Source of the DNA: Sphingomonas sp. ERG5
GTDB taxonomy: Bacteria; Pseudomonadota; Alphaproteobacteria; Sphingomonadales; Sphingomonadaceae
DNA: 64,000 bases
Direction: 5' to 3'
Assembly: GCF_000803065.1 (NCBI RefSeq)
Contig: NZ_JSXI01000012.1
Coordinates: 51,523-115,522, forward strand
Part shown: piece after piece, positions 55,675 to 64,000 of the stretch
Layout of the letters: every line of letters begins with the position of its first letter
Position numbering within the stretch: position 1 is the stretch's first letter
The notes under the pieces: generated by a model
What the model was told of the DNA's origin: nothing
Seen by the model: the letters and a program-made list of their open reading frames with translations, nothing else
The model's database searches: none
Made by a program: the position numbers and the translations under genes

Positions 55675-57863
55675 TGCGTATCCTGTTCACCGGTGCTGCC
55701 GCGCTGGCGCTGTTCGCCGCGATCCCTGCCCAGGCCCAGGACGCTGGCCCGGTCCTGTCCGATCCCGCCGGTGTGGCGAGCATGGCGCATGACGCAACGC
55801 GCTATCCCCTGTTCGCCGGAGAACTCGCCAAGATGCGCAAGTCGGTCGATGCGGCGATGAAGGCCGGGATCGACGTGCCGGTGCCGAGGGACCCGGGCGG
55901 CGGCCGCACCCATGAGCAGCACAAGCGCAACTATATGGCGCTGTACGGCGCGGGGCTGCTCTACCGGATCACCGGCGACAAGGCCTATGCCGATTATGCG
56001 CGGCGCATGCTGCTTGAATATGCCAGGCTTTACCCGACGCTTGGGCCCCATCCCGCGGCGTCGAACGAAGCGGCGGGGCGGCTGTTCTGGCAAAGCCTCA
56101 ACGACAGTGTGTGGCTGGTCTATGCCGTGCAGGGCTATGACGCGATCCGCGCCACGCTGTCGCCGCAGGACCGGCAGACGATCGACGACAATGTGTTTCG
56201 CCGCATGGCGGCCTTCCTGTCGACCGGCAGTCCGCAAGTCTTCGACCTGATCCATAACCATGCGACCTGGGCCTGTGCCGGTGTCGGCATGACCGGTTAT
56301 GTGCTGCGCGACCGCGCGCTGATCGACATGGCGCTGAAGGGCCGCGACGGCAGCGGCAAGACCGGTTTCCTGCGCCAGATCGGCCTGCTCTTCTCGCCCG
56401 ACGGCTATTATACCGAGGGGCCTTATTACCAGCGCTATGCGCTGCAGCCGTTCGTCGTGTTCGCGCAGGCGATCCAGGCCAATGAGCCCGCCCGCCACAT
56501 CTTCCAGTATCGCGACAATGTGCTGTTGAAGGCAGTGCGCACCACCATCCAGCTTAGCTATGACGGGTATTTCTTTCCGCTCAACGATGCGATGCGGGAC
56601 AAGAGCCTGAACACCGATGAACTCTATTCGGCGGTCGCGATCGGCTATGCCGCGACCAGCGACCCGGGATTCCTGTCGATCGCCGAACGGCAGAAGCGCA
56701 CCACGCTGACCCCGGAAGGATTGCTGCTCGCGCGCGACCTTGCGGCGGGCAAGGCCAAGCCGTTTCCCTATGGCTCGGCGCTGTTCCGCGATGGCCCCGA
56801 TGGCGATCAGGGCGGGCTCTCGGTGATGCGCAGCACTGCCGATGACGATGCCTCGGTGCTGGTCGCCAAGAACAGCGCGATGGGCATGGGGCATGGCCAT
56901 TTCGACAAGCTGCACTGGATTTTCTACGACAATGGCAATGCCGTGGTCACCGATTATGGCGCGGCGCGCTTCCTCAATGTCGAGAGCAAGGACGGCGGGC
57001 GCTATCTCAAGGAGAATGAGAGCTGGGCCAAGCAAACGGTCGCGCACAACACGCTGGTGGTGGATGAGACCAGCAATTTCGGCGGCAAGTGGAAGGTCGG
57101 CCAGACCCTTGCGCCGAAACAGCTCTACTTCTCCGGTGACCAGCCGACCAAGGTGAGTACGGCGGAGATGGCCGGGGCGTGGCCGGGGGTGCGTTACCGC
57201 CGCACCCTGGTGATGCTGCCGATCGAGGGCGCCAAACAGCCGCTGGTGGTCGACCTGCTCCGCGTCGTGGGGGACAAGCCCGCAACCTATGATCTGCCGC
57301 TGCATTATGATGGCCAGATCACCGATATCGGCTTTGCCGTGACGTCGAACACCGCCGAGCGCCCGGTGCTGGGCAAGGCGAATGGCTATCAGCATATCTG
57401 GGTCGATGCGACCGGCACGCCCGCTCCAGGCGGGGCGACGCTGACCTGGCTGCTCGGCGGGCGCTTCTACACCTATCGCATGCTGACGCCGCCGGGGGCA
57501 CAAGTGATCCTGGGCGAAAGCGGCGCCAATGACCCGCGCTTCAACCTGCGTCGCGAGCCGATGCTGATCGAGCGGGCGAGGGGCGCCAAGGATGCGACCT
57601 TCGTCAATGTGCTGGAACCGCATGGCAGCTACGATCCCGCAGCGGAGACCACCACCGGCAGCAACAGCCGCATCACTGGCCTGACGCATGTTCGCGGCAG
57701 CGATGCCGACCTGGTGACGATCGCGCTGACCAAGGGGCGCAGTGTCGTGCTGGCGATCGCCGACAGCGCTGACGCCGCCGCCAGCCATCACCTGACGGTC
57801 GAGGGGCGGTCGATCGACTGGAAGGGTCATTTTGCCCGCATCGACAGCGGAACGGCGAAGTGA
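55674..57863 (+). CDS. PL17-family oligoalginate lyase
   Basis: Exolytic lyase of 729 residues with signal MRILFTGAAALALFAAIPAQ. It has an N-terminal alpha/alpha toroid and a C-terminal heparinase II/III-like beta-sheet domain. PL17 catalytic elements are visible: IHNHATWACAGVGMTGYVL with the His and GYYTEGPYYQRYALQPFVVF with the Tyr acid; GMGHGHFDKLHWIFYDNG and VVTDYGAARF are in the beta domain. It releases unsaturated monouronate, which rearranges to DEH. Coupled to PL6 by stop/start overlap and to the MFS gene by GTGA overlap. Confidence 0.93.
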   Translation: MRILFTGAAALALFAAIPAQAQDAGPVLSDPAGVASMAHDATRYPLFAGELAKMRKSVDAAMKAGIDVPVPRDPGGGRTHEQHKRNYMALYGAGLLYRITGDKAYADYARRMLLEYARLYPTLGPHPAASNEAAGRLFWQSLNDSVWLVYAVQGYDAIRATLSPQDRQTIDDNVFRRMAAFLSTGSPQVFDLIHNHATWACAGVGMTGYVLRDRALIDMALKGRDGSGKTGFLRQIGLLFSPDGYYTEGPYYQRYALQPFVVFAQAIQANEPARHIFQYRDNVLLKAVRTTIQLSYDGYFFPLNDAMRDKSLNTDELYSAVAIGYAATSDPGFLSIAERQKRTTLTPEGLLLARDLAAGKAKPFPYGSALFRDGPDGDQGGLSVMRSTADDDASVLVAKNSAMGMGHGHFDKLHWIFYDNGNAVVTDYGAARFLNVESKDGGRYLKENESWAKQTVAHNTLVVDETSNFGGKWKVGQTLAPKQLYFSGDQPTKVSTAEMAGAWPGVRYRRTLVMLPIEGAKQPLVVDLLRVVGDKPATYDLPLHYDGQITDIGFAVTSNTAERPVLGKANGYQHIWVDATGTPAPGGATLTWLLGGRFYTYRMLTPPGAQVILGESGANDPRFNLRREPMLIERARGAKDATFVNVLEPHGSYDPAAETTTGSNSRITGLTHVRGSDADLVTIALTKGRSVVLAIADSADAAASHHLTVEGRSIDWKGHFARIDSGTAK

Positions 57864-59137
57864 AGCAGGGCCTGCGCTGGTGGATCATCGGGCTGGTCGC
57901 GGTCGCGACGGTGATCAACTATATCGATCGCAATGCGCTTGCCGTGATGTGGCCGGCGATCTCGAAGGAGATCGGCGCGGACAAGTCCGATTACGCGCTG
58001 CTCGTGACCTTCTTCATGCTGGCCTATGCCTGTGGCCAGACGATCTTCGGGCGGTTGTTCGACGTGATCGGCACGCGGCTTGGCTTCACCCTGTCGATCC
58101 TTGGCTGGTCGGTGTCGATCGCGCTGCATTCGGTCGCGCGCGGGCTGGGGACGTTCGGCGTGCTGCGCGCCGCGTTGGGGATCAGCGAGGCGGGCAACTG
58201 GCCGGGCGCGGTCAAGGTCAACGCCTTGTGGTTTCCGTCGCAGGAACGCGCGCTGGCGCAGGGCATCTTCAATTCGGGCGCCGCGATCGGCGCGATCATC
58301 GCCGCGCCGCTTGTCGCACTGCTGTTCGGCCAGGTCGGCTGGCGCGCGACCTTCCTGCTCGTCGGCCTGCTCGGCGGATTGTGGCTGCTGCCCTGGCTGT
58401 GGCTCTATCGCGGCGATCCCGGTGCGCATCCCTGGCTGAGTGAGGCCGAGCGCAAGCATATCGCCGGGGGACCAGCCGAGGATGCGCCAGCCAACTATGC
58501 CCCGCCAGTCCGCACCCTGCTGCGCCACCGGCAAAGCTGGGCGATCATCGCCGCGCGCTTCTTCCTCGACCCGGTGTGGTGGCTGTTCGTGTCGTGGCTG
58601 CCGATCTACCTTGCCGAGACGTTCGATTTCGACGTGCAGAAGATCGGGCTGTTCGCCTGGGTGCCGTTCGTCGGCGCGATGCTCGGCAGCCTGGGCGGCG
58701 GCTGGCTCGCCGGGCAATTGATCCGGCGCGGCTGGCCGGTGCTGGCGGCGCGCAAGGCGGTCATCACGCTGGGCGGTGCGATCATGCTGCCGGCATTGCT
58801 GCTGACGGTCGGCGCGGCCACGCCGCTTTATGCGGTCCTGCTGATCGCGGTGATCCTGTTCGGGTTCCAGGTCGCCATCAACAATATCCAGACGCTGCCC
58901 AGCGACTATTTCGGCGGCGGCGCGGTCGGCTCGCTCGCCGGGATCAGCGGCAGCGCGGCGGTCGCCGGCACGCTGATCACCACCTGGCTGGTGCCCGTGA
59001 TGACGCGCCATGGCTACGCCCCGATCTTCGTGCTGGCGGCGGCAATCGTGCCGCTCTCGGTACTCGCCATCTGGATGCTTGGGGGCCGCACCGCGCCGGT
59101 CGCCGCATCCGACTCCATGAAAGGGAACAAGGCATGA
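57860..59137 (+). CDS. MFS transporter of the hexuronate/ACS family (predicted DEH importer)
   Basis: Inner-membrane proton symporter of 425 residues with about 12 hydrophobic segments. It uses a GTG start that overlaps the PL17 stop. VINYIDRNALAVMWPAISKE is the ExuT-like opening, and GISEAGNWPGAVKVNALWFP and ERALAQGIFNSGAAIGAII are ACS-family marks. Located between the exolyase and the reductase, it most likely brings the unsaturated uronate/DEH into the cytoplasm, as in other alginate loci. Confidence 0.9.
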   Translation: MKQGLRWWIIGLVAVATVINYIDRNALAVMWPAISKEIGADKSDYALLVTFFMLAYACGQTIFGRLFDVIGTRLGFTLSILGWSVSIALHSVARGLGTFGVLRAALGISEAGNWPGAVKVNALWFPSQERALAQGIFNSGAAIGAIIAAPLVALLFGQVGWRATFLLVGLLGGLWLLPWLWLYRGDPGAHPWLSEAERKHIAGGPAEDAPANYAPPVRTLLRHRQSWAIIAARFFLDPVWWLFVSWLPIYLAETFDFDVQKIGLFAWVPFVGAMLGSLGGGWLAGQLIRRGWPVLAARKAVITLGGAIMLPALLLTVGAATPLYAVLLIAVILFGFQVAINNIQTLPSDYFGGGAVGSLAGISGSAAVAGTLITTWLVPVMTRHGYAPIFVLAAAIVPLSVLAIWMLGGRTAPVAASDSMKGNKA

Positions 59138-59886
59138 CGTTGAATAACAAGGTCGCGATCGTCACTGGCGGCGGGCGCGATATCGGCCGGTCGGTCTCGC
59201 TGCGGCTCGCGGCGGAGGGGGCGAAAGTGGTGATCAACTATCACCGCGACGAAGCCTCCGCGAAGGAGACGCGCGCGCAGGTCATCGCGGCCGGCGGCAC
59301 CGCGGTGCTGCACCGGGCCGATGTGACCGATGCGGGTGCCGTCGCCGAGATGGTCGCGGCGGCCACCGCGCAGTTCGGCGATCGCATCGACGTGCTGGTC
59401 AACCTGGCGGGCGGGATGGTCGCGCGCAAGACGCTGGCCGATATGGACGAAGCATTCTTCGACACGGTGATGACGCTGAACATGAAGTCCGCCTTCCTCG
59501 TCACCAAGGCGGTGCTGCCGCATATCCCCAGGGGCGGGTCGATCATCAACATCGCCTCGCTCGCCGGGCGCGACGGCGGCGGACCGGGCGCGACGATCTA
59601 TGCCACCGCGAAAGGCGCGATGATGAGCTTCACGCGCGGGCTGGCCAAGGAACTCGGGCCGCAGGGGATCCGCGTCAACGCGCTGTGCCCGGGGCTGATC
59701 GGCACCAGCTTTCATGACAGCTTCTCCAAGCCCGAAGGGCGCGCCGCGACCGCCGGCAACACCTCGCTGCGCCGCGAAGGCCATCCCGACGAAGTCGCCG
59801 CCGCGGTCGCCTTCCTCGCATCCGACGACGCCGCGTTCCTGACCGGGCTCAACATGGACGTGAATGGCGGGCTTGCCTTCTCATGA
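59134..59886 (+). CDS. SDR-family oxidoreductase (predicted DEH reductase)
   Basis: Short-chain dehydrogenase of 250 residues, standard length. Cofactor loop TGGGRDIGRS, LVNLAGGMVARK (NAG motif), catalytic Ser in NIASLAGRDGG and YATAKGAMM with the Tyr/Lys pair are all present; the C-terminus is ALCPGLIGTSFHD ... GLNMDVNGG. ATGA overlap with the transporter. In Sphingomonas sp. A1 and others an SDR reduces DEH to 2-keto-3-deoxygluconate, the expected role here. The start at 59134 was chosen over a much longer frame lying inside the MFS gene. Confidence 0.9.
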   Translation: MTLNNKVAIVTGGGRDIGRSVSLRLAAEGAKVVINYHRDEASAKETRAQVIAAGGTAVLHRADVTDAGAVAEMVAAATAQFGDRIDVLVNLAGGMVARKTLADMDEAFFDTVMTLNMKSAFLVTKAVLPHIPRGGSIINIASLAGRDGGGPGATIYATAKGAMMSFTRGLAKELGPQGIRVNALCPGLIGTSFHDSFSKPEGRAATAGNTSLRREGHPDEVAAAVAFLASDDAAFLTGLNMDVNGGLAFS

Positions 59887-60710
59887 TCTCGCTCGCCCTT
59901 CTCCTCGCCCTGGCGGCGGACAAGCCGGCGCGTATCGATGCGCCGCCGATCGTCGCCGACCGCATCATCCTGGTCGGGGATTCGACCATGGCGCCGGGCA
60001 GCGGCTGGGCGTCGCTCTTCTGTGCCGAGCATGTGAAGTCGACCATCGCCTGCCTCAACATGGGGCGCGGCGGGCGCAGCACGCGCAGCTATCGGCAGGA
60101 GGGATCCTGGGCGATCATCCTGAGCGAGCTGGCGGTGAAGGGCTATCGCAAGAGTTACGTCCTGATCCAGTTCGGCCATAACGACCAGTCGAGCGCGCCG
60201 GAACGCTGGACCGACCTTGCCACCGAGTTCCCCGCCAACCTGCGCCGCTATATCGGGGACGTGCGCGCGGCGGGGGGCATCCCGGTGCTGGTCACGCCAC
60301 TCGCGCGCCGCCAGTTCAAGGACGGCATGCTGCTCAACACGCTCGAGCCCTGGGCGGCGGCGGTGCGCCAGGTCGCGACGGCGGTGAACGTGCCACTGGT
60401 CGATCTCAATGCCGACAGCGCGGCGCTGATCCAGAAAATGGGCGCGGTCGAAGCGACCAGCCTGGCGATGACCGCGCCGCTGCCGGAAGAACGCGCCGCC
60501 GCGCAAGCCGGGACGACCTTGCCGCCGCGTCCGGCCGAGACCGCGCGCCTGCCCGATGTGCCGACCACGCCGACGGGGCCGAGCGGGCAGATCGTGCGCA
60601 AGTTCGATTATACCCATGTCGGCGATGCTGGCGCGCGTGTTTTTGCGGCGCAGGTCGCCAATGGCCTGGCGGTTGCCATCCCCGATCTGCGAAGCTCGTT
60701 GCTGCCATGA
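59883..60710 (+). CDS. SGNH/GDSL esterase, rhamnogalacturonan-acetylesterase-like
   Basis: Esterase of 275 residues with the SGNH blocks in order: VGDSTMAPGSGW (Ser), MGRGGRSTRSY (Gly), QFGHNDQSS (Asn) and FDYTHVGDAG (Asp/His). This is the rhamnogalacturonan acetylesterase arrangement. A short hydrophobic N-terminus (MISLALLLALAA) may be a signal peptide. It overlaps the SDR stop (ATGA), so it is co-expressed with the alginate genes. Its likely job is removing O-acetyl groups from bacterial alginate or another uronate polymer; this is inference. Confidence 0.88.
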   Translation: MISLALLLALAADKPARIDAPPIVADRIILVGDSTMAPGSGWASLFCAEHVKSTIACLNMGRGGRSTRSYRQEGSWAIILSELAVKGYRKSYVLIQFGHNDQSSAPERWTDLATEFPANLRRYIGDVRAAGGIPVLVTPLARRQFKDGMLLNTLEPWAAAVRQVATAVNVPLVDLNADSAALIQKMGAVEATSLAMTAPLPEERAAAQAGTTLPPRPAETARLPDVPTTPTGPSGQIVRKFDYTHVGDAGARVFAAQVANGLAVAIPDLRSSLLP

Positions 60711-60749
60711 ATGGGGCTTAGAGCACCGTCGGCTTGCGTTGAATCATCC

Positions 60750-60846
60750 TTCCCGTTCGGGCTGAGCCTGTCGAAGCCCCGTTCTTTATTGCGGCAAAGG
60801 CAGCAGGAGAAGAACGGCCCTTCGACAGGCTCAGGGCGAACGGAAG
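60750..60846. repeat. Sphingomonad-type long inverted repeat
   Basis: Arms of about 36 bp (60750-60787 and 60810-60846) contain GAGCCTGTCGAAG and CTTCGACAGGCTCAG, with CCGTTC at both ends, around a 22-bp loop. Repeats with this core are frequent between genes in sphingomonads. It may also end transcription of the alginate operon. Confidence 0.8.
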
Positions 60847-60941
60847 GGGGTGGATCAACTCAGCTTGAAACCGCTCTAAGGCTAGGTGGAGGCGACTTGA
60901 ATCACACCCATCGTTCGCCCCGGCATGCACAGCGCATGGGC

Positions 60942-60973
60942 TTTGACAGGCTCAGCCCGAACGGGGGAGGGGG
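60942..60973 (+). repeat. Single arm of the same inverted-repeat family
   Basis: TTTGACAGGCTCAGCCCGAA followed by CGGGGGAGG GGGATCAA resembles the right arm at 60829-60855 but lacks a partner. Confidence 0.55.
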
Positions 60974-60995
60974 GATCAACCCCGCGCCGAGCCGG

Positions 60996-61391
60996 TCAGC
61001 GCTTGGCCTTCTTCGCCAGCGTCACCGGCTGGAACTGGCCCAGGCCGCAGCTTGGGCCCGGTATCGAGGGCGGCGATTGAAGCACGGTGATGATGTCGCT
61101 CGAGCAAAGCTGGCTGAGCGAGGTCTTGTAGCTGAAGCTTTCCTGGAACCCCAGGCCGGGGCAGCTTTGCGGCAACGTGTTGCGATAGACCTTGCCGCCA
61201 TTCATCTCGAAATCGATCACCTGGTCGCTGCGCACATGGCTCTGGCGGATGCGGACGAGCGGGATGCAGCTTTCCGATTTGCCGGCGGGCGTCGCTTCGG
61301 GAACCTGGTTGCGGTCGCGGGCCGTGCCGGGGGTGGCGACCGAGAGAGCGATGGGGGCGGTCACCGCCAGAGCGAAGAGCAAGGTGCGCAT
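60996..61391 (-). CDS. DUF6491-like exported protein
   Basis: Protein of 131 residues from the ATG at 61391 after AGGAAGGTCTGATC, with signal MRTLLFALAVTAPIALSVAT. SCIPLVRIRQSHVRSDQVID, KVYRNTLPQSCPGLGFQESF and QLCSSDIITVLQ match what I remember of the DUF6491 family common in sphingomonads. Four cysteines are present. No function known. It stands alone next to nth. Confidence 0.75.
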   Translation of the reverse strand: MRTLLFALAVTAPIALSVATPGTARDRNQVPEATPAGKSESCIPLVRIRQSHVRSDQVIDFEMNGGKVYRNTLPQSCPGLGFQESFSYKTSLSQLCSSDIITVLQSPPSIPGPSCGLGQFQPVTLAKKAKR

Positions 61392-61416
61392 GATCAGACC
61401 TTCCTGTCGGGCCCCC

Positions 61417-62082
61417 TTATGGGGCGGGCTGCGGCGCCGCGCCCTTGGGGGCGGGCGTCTTGGGCTTGAACGCACACAAGTCGCGAACGATGCAGCGCCA
61501 GCATTCGGGTGTGCGCGCCTTGCAGGTATATCGCCCTTGCAGGATTAACCAGTGATGAGCATGGAGCCGGAAGGGCTGCGGCGTCGCCTTGTCGAGCGCC
61601 AGTTCGACCGCCAGCGGGGTCTTGCCGCGCGCCAGGCCGGTGCGGTTGCCGACGCGGAAGATGTGCGTGTCGACCGCGAAAGTCTCATGCCCGAACGCGG
61701 TGTTGAGCACGACATTGGCGGTCTTGCGCCCGACCCCGGGGAGCTTTTCCAGCGCGTCGCGATCGTCCGGGACCTGGCCGTCATGGTCGCGGATCAAGGC
61801 TTCGGACAGGGCGATGACATTCTTCGCCTTGGTGTTGAACAGGCCGATCGTCTTGATGTGCTGCTTCAGTTCGGCCTCGCCCAGCGCGACCATCTTCGCG
61901 GGCGTGTCCACCGTCTCGAACAGGCGCCGGGTCGCCTTGTTGACGCCGACATCGGTCGATTGCGCGGACAGGGCGACGGCGACGAGCAGCTGATAGGGAT
62001 TGCCATAGGCCAGCTCGGTTTCGGGGTGCGGATTGTCGGCGGCGAGACGGGCGTAGAAGTCGACGACGTCGGCGCGCTTCAC
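61417..62082 (-). CDS. nth: Endonuclease III
   Basis: DNA glycosylase/AP lyase for oxidised pyrimidines, 221 residues. The helix-hairpin-helix is LPGVGRKTANVVLNTAFG with the catalytic Lys, followed by the Asp in FAVDTHIFRV. The C-terminal 4Fe-4S set YTCKARTPECWRCIVRDLC has C-X6-C-X2-C-X5-C spacing. The GTG at 62082 overlaps the dapB stop (GTGA), giving the usual start MKRADVVDFYARL; the longer frame to 62136 lies inside dapB. Confidence 0.95.
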   Translation of the reverse strand: MKRADVVDFYARLAADNPHPETELAYGNPYQLLVAVALSAQSTDVGVNKATRRLFETVDTPAKMVALGEAELKQHIKTIGLFNTKAKNVIALSEALIRDHDGQVPDDRDALEKLPGVGRKTANVVLNTAFGHETFAVDTHIFRVGNRTGLARGKTPLAVELALDKATPQPFRLHAHHWLILQGRYTCKARTPECWRCIVRDLCAFKPKTPAPKGAAPQPAP

Positions 62083-62807
62083 AGCCCGAGCACCTCCGCC
62101 ATGCCATAGCGCCCCGCCGGCTGTCCGGCGAGCCACAGCGCGGCGGTGATCGCGCCGCGCGCGAAGATCGCGCGATTCTCCGCCCGGTGGCCGATCTCGA
62201 TCCGCTCGCCTTCGCCGGCGAACACCACCAGATGGTCGCCCGCGACCGATCCGCCGCGCAGGCTGGCAAAGCCGATCGTGCCTTCGGAACGGGCGCCGGT
62301 CAGCCCGGCGCGGTCCGTGACCTTGGCTTCGGCCAGCGTGATGCCGCGCCCCTCGGCGGCGGCTTCGCCGAGCAGCAAGGCGGTGCCCGAGGGCGCATCG
62401 ACCTTGTGGCGGTGATGCATCTCGGCGATCTCAATGTCCCAGTCGGGGCCGAGCCGCGCCGCCGCCTCGCGTACCAGCCGGGCGAGCAGGGTGACGCCGA
62501 GCGAGACATTGCCGGTCTGCAGCACGGCGATCTCCGCTGCGGCCGCATCGATCAGCGCATGATGCGCAAGGCCAAGGCCGGTGGTGCCGATCAGGATCGG
62601 CGTGCCCGAGGCGCGGGCGGCGGCGAGCGTCGCCTCAAGCGCGCCGGGAACCGAGAAGTCGATCAGCACATCGGCCTCGCGCGTCAGGACGGCGGGGTCG
62701 CCGCCCGCGTCGATTCCGCCGACCAGAGTCGCGCCAAGATCGGGGATCGCCGCGGCGAGCGCCTGACCCATGCGCCCAGCGCTGCCGATGATGCCGATGG
62801 CGGTCAT
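62079..62807 (-). CDS. dapB: 4-hydroxy-tetrahydrodipicolinate reductase
   Basis: Lysine/diaminopimelate pathway reductase, 242 residues. Cofactor loop GIIGSAGRMGQAL, the family signature EMHHRHKVDAPSGTALLLGE with catalytic His/Lys, and FASLRGGSVAGDH are present. The ATG at 62807 gives the standard N-terminus MTAIGIIG; 15 further residues are open upstream. It is translationally coupled to nth. Confidence 0.96.
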   Translation of the reverse strand: MTAIGIIGSAGRMGQALAAAIPDLGATLVGGIDAGGDPAVLTREADVLIDFSVPGALEATLAAARASGTPILIGTTGLGLAHHALIDAAAAEIAVLQTGNVSLGVTLLARLVREAAARLGPDWDIEIAEMHHRHKVDAPSGTALLLGEAAAEGRGITLAEAKVTDRAGLTGARSEGTIGFASLRGGSVAGDHLVVFAGEGERIEIGHRAENRAIFARGAITAALWLAGQPAGRYGMAEVLGL

Positions 62808-62897
62808 GAGGTTATCCGTAAGCTGAAGGATCGGGATACAGGCTGCTGCCACAGCAGGGGGCCTGGTGGACAGTATTTTCTCAAGCCTCCGGGCATT

Positions 62898-63956
62898 TCA
62901 GGCCGGTGCGCGCGACCCCGGCTGCGCTTCGCTTTTCGGCACGATCTCGACGATCAGGTCGCCCGCCTGCAGCGTGCCCGCCTCGGGCTGCCAGAAGCCG
63001 AAACAATCATCGCCGCGATAGATGCGCAAGCCGAGCCCCGTTGCGAGCTTGGCGAGCGGCGTGCCGATCTCGGCGGCGGTGACGGCGCGTTCGTGCAGCG
63101 CGACGCGGCCGTCCGACGCGGCAAGATCGGCCATGTAATCGGCGATGTGCGGGCCGTGAGTCGATCCGGCGAGCAGCAATCCGGCAAAGCTCGCCGGGTT
63201 GATCACCGTGTCGGCGCCGGCCTGACGCGCGAGCGCTTCATTGTCCTCCGACCGGATGATGACGCTGATCGGCACGTCGGGCGCGAGCCGGCGCGCGGTC
63301 AGCACGATCAGGATCGAGGTGTCGTCCCGCCCCGCCGCGACGATGATCGCGCGGGCGCGGCCGACCTGCACCGCCTCCAGCGTCGCGTTGCGCGTGCCAT
63401 CGGCGTTGATCACGGTCGCGCCGCAATCCTCGGCGACCTCCAGCGCGGGCGCGCGTTCGTCGATCACCACCAGAGTCGAGGGGTCGGCGCCGCGCCGGAT
63501 CAGCTCGCTGACCGCCTCCGCGCCGCTGGTGCCGTATCCGACCACCACGATATGGTCATGCAGCTTTCGCTGGATCACTTTCATCCGCCATCGCTCCCAC
63601 ACGCCCTTGAGCAGGAAATCATACGCCGTGCCAAGGAAGATCAGCCAGACGAACAACCGGATCGGCGTGACCAGGAAGCTGTCGAACATCCGCGCCTGAT
63701 CCGACACCGGCACGATATCGCCATAACCGACCGAAGTGATGGTGATCATGGTGAAATAGAGCACGTCAGTGAAGCTGATCGACCCGTCGGCATTGTCGCG
63801 CAGGCCGTCACGGTCGAACCAGAAGATCGCCAGCGCCACGCCGATCAGGCCGAACGCCAGCAGCACCCGGAACGCCAAGGACAGCCAGGGCGGCGTCGGG
63901 CTCTTGCGGCGCAGGCGGAGGCGGCGGTCCGGGTTGGAAGGCGGGCGGCGGATCAT
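62898..63956 (-). CDS. Potassium channel protein with RCK (TrkA-N/TrkA-C) domains
   Basis: Two-transmembrane channel subunit of 352 residues. TM1 is LAFRVLLAFGLIGVALAIFW, the selectivity filter is TSVGYGD near residue 74, and TM2 is LFVWLIFLGTAYDFLL. The cytoplasmic RCK domain begins DHIVVVGYGTSGAEAVSELI (Rossmann GxGxxG-like), followed by VVIDERAPAL; a TrkA-C-like domain (about residues 265-340) ends the protein. Gating ligands (nucleotide, Ca2+) are not predictable. Ends 90 bp before dapB. Confidence 0.92.
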   Translation of the reverse strand: MIRRPPSNPDRRLRLRRKSPTPPWLSLAFRVLLAFGLIGVALAIFWFDRDGLRDNADGSISFTDVLYFTMITITSVGYGDIVPVSDQARMFDSFLVTPIRLFVWLIFLGTAYDFLLKGVWERWRMKVIQRKLHDHIVVVGYGTSGAEAVSELIRRGADPSTLVVIDERAPALEVAEDCGATVINADGTRNATLEAVQVGRARAIIVAAGRDDTSILIVLTARRLAPDVPISVIIRSEDNEALARQAGADTVINPASFAGLLLAGSTHGPHIADYMADLAASDGRVALHERAVTAAEIGTPLAKLATGLGLRIYRGDDCFGFWQPEAGTLQAGDLIVEIVPKSEAQPGSRAPA

Positions 63957-64000
63957 GCGGCTTTGTAGCGCGGTTGGTGGCGGTGTCGAAATGTTTGGCG

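Noticed and set aside
55623..57830. 735-codon minus-strand frame opposite PL17
   Set aside because: Shadow frame of the lyase; low-complexity composition.
62187..63968. 593-codon plus-strand frame opposite dapB and the channel gene
   Set aside because: Antisense shadow; dapB and the K+ channel are certain.

Overview
The window is high-GC DNA from an alphaproteobacterium, most likely a Sphingomonas-type sphingomonad. The pointers are four TonB-dependent receptors (TBDTs) in 64 kb, a FecI/FecR-type sigma/anti-sigma pair, Tat-like signals on periplasmic hydrolases, a DUF6491-like protein, and the CCTTCGACAGGCTCAG-type inverted repeats common in sphingomonad genomes. This taxonomic call is inference from gene content. 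No rRNA, CRISPR array, integrase or complete insertion sequence was seen.

Layout. 1-1019 is the N-terminal part of a Cml/FloR-like MFS exporter running off the left edge. 1250-7490 is a methylcitrate-cycle locus: an XRE/DUF2083 regulator is divergent from thioesterase-prpD-prpC-prpB-queH, with RamB-like boxes between them. 7755-11625 holds a DUF885 protein, a small exported protein, and a divergent tetR/dinB pair sharing a perfect palindrome. 11820-15962 is a tight operon of ATP-grasp ligase, flavin monooxygenase and MetNIQ importer, probably for an organosulfur or methionine-like compound. 16363-18546 encodes a protein with five cadherin-like repeats, bracketed by two copies of an intergenic repeat. 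19483-22335 is a TBDT behind a clear promoter with an overlapping palindrome.

22.4-27.9 kb is a degraded accessory region ending at tRNA-Arg(CCG). It holds orphan hypotheticals, a 212-bp MITE-like element, a haem-binding exported protein, an acyltransferase whose 5' flank carries a third MITE terminus, a frameshifted alpha-galactosidase remnant and a possible methyltransferase fragment.

28.1-33.0 kb encodes a MacAB/TolC-type tripartite ABC exporter, next to two paralogous small secreted proteins (33.2-34.5 kb). 34.7-39.9 kb is a sigma-FecR-TBDT cell-surface signalling set. Divergent from it, 40.2-49.4 kb carries an amidohydrolase, a TBDT, an exported oligopeptidase B-like protease, a PaiB-like flavoprotein, an esterase and a MocR regulator, plausibly a peptide or amide scavenging locus.

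49.4-60.7 kb is an alginate utilisation locus. A GntR repressor is divergent from TBDT-PL6 lyase-PL17 lyase-MFS transporter-SDR reductase-SGNH esterase, with overlapping stop/start codons from the first lyase onwards. The likely route is import of alginate oligomers, depolymerisation to the unsaturated monouronate, transport inward and reduction of 4-deoxy-L-erythro-5-hexoseulose uronate (DEH). The closing esterase may remove acetyl groups. 61-64 kb is housekeeping: DUF6491-like protein, nth, dapB and a K+ channel.
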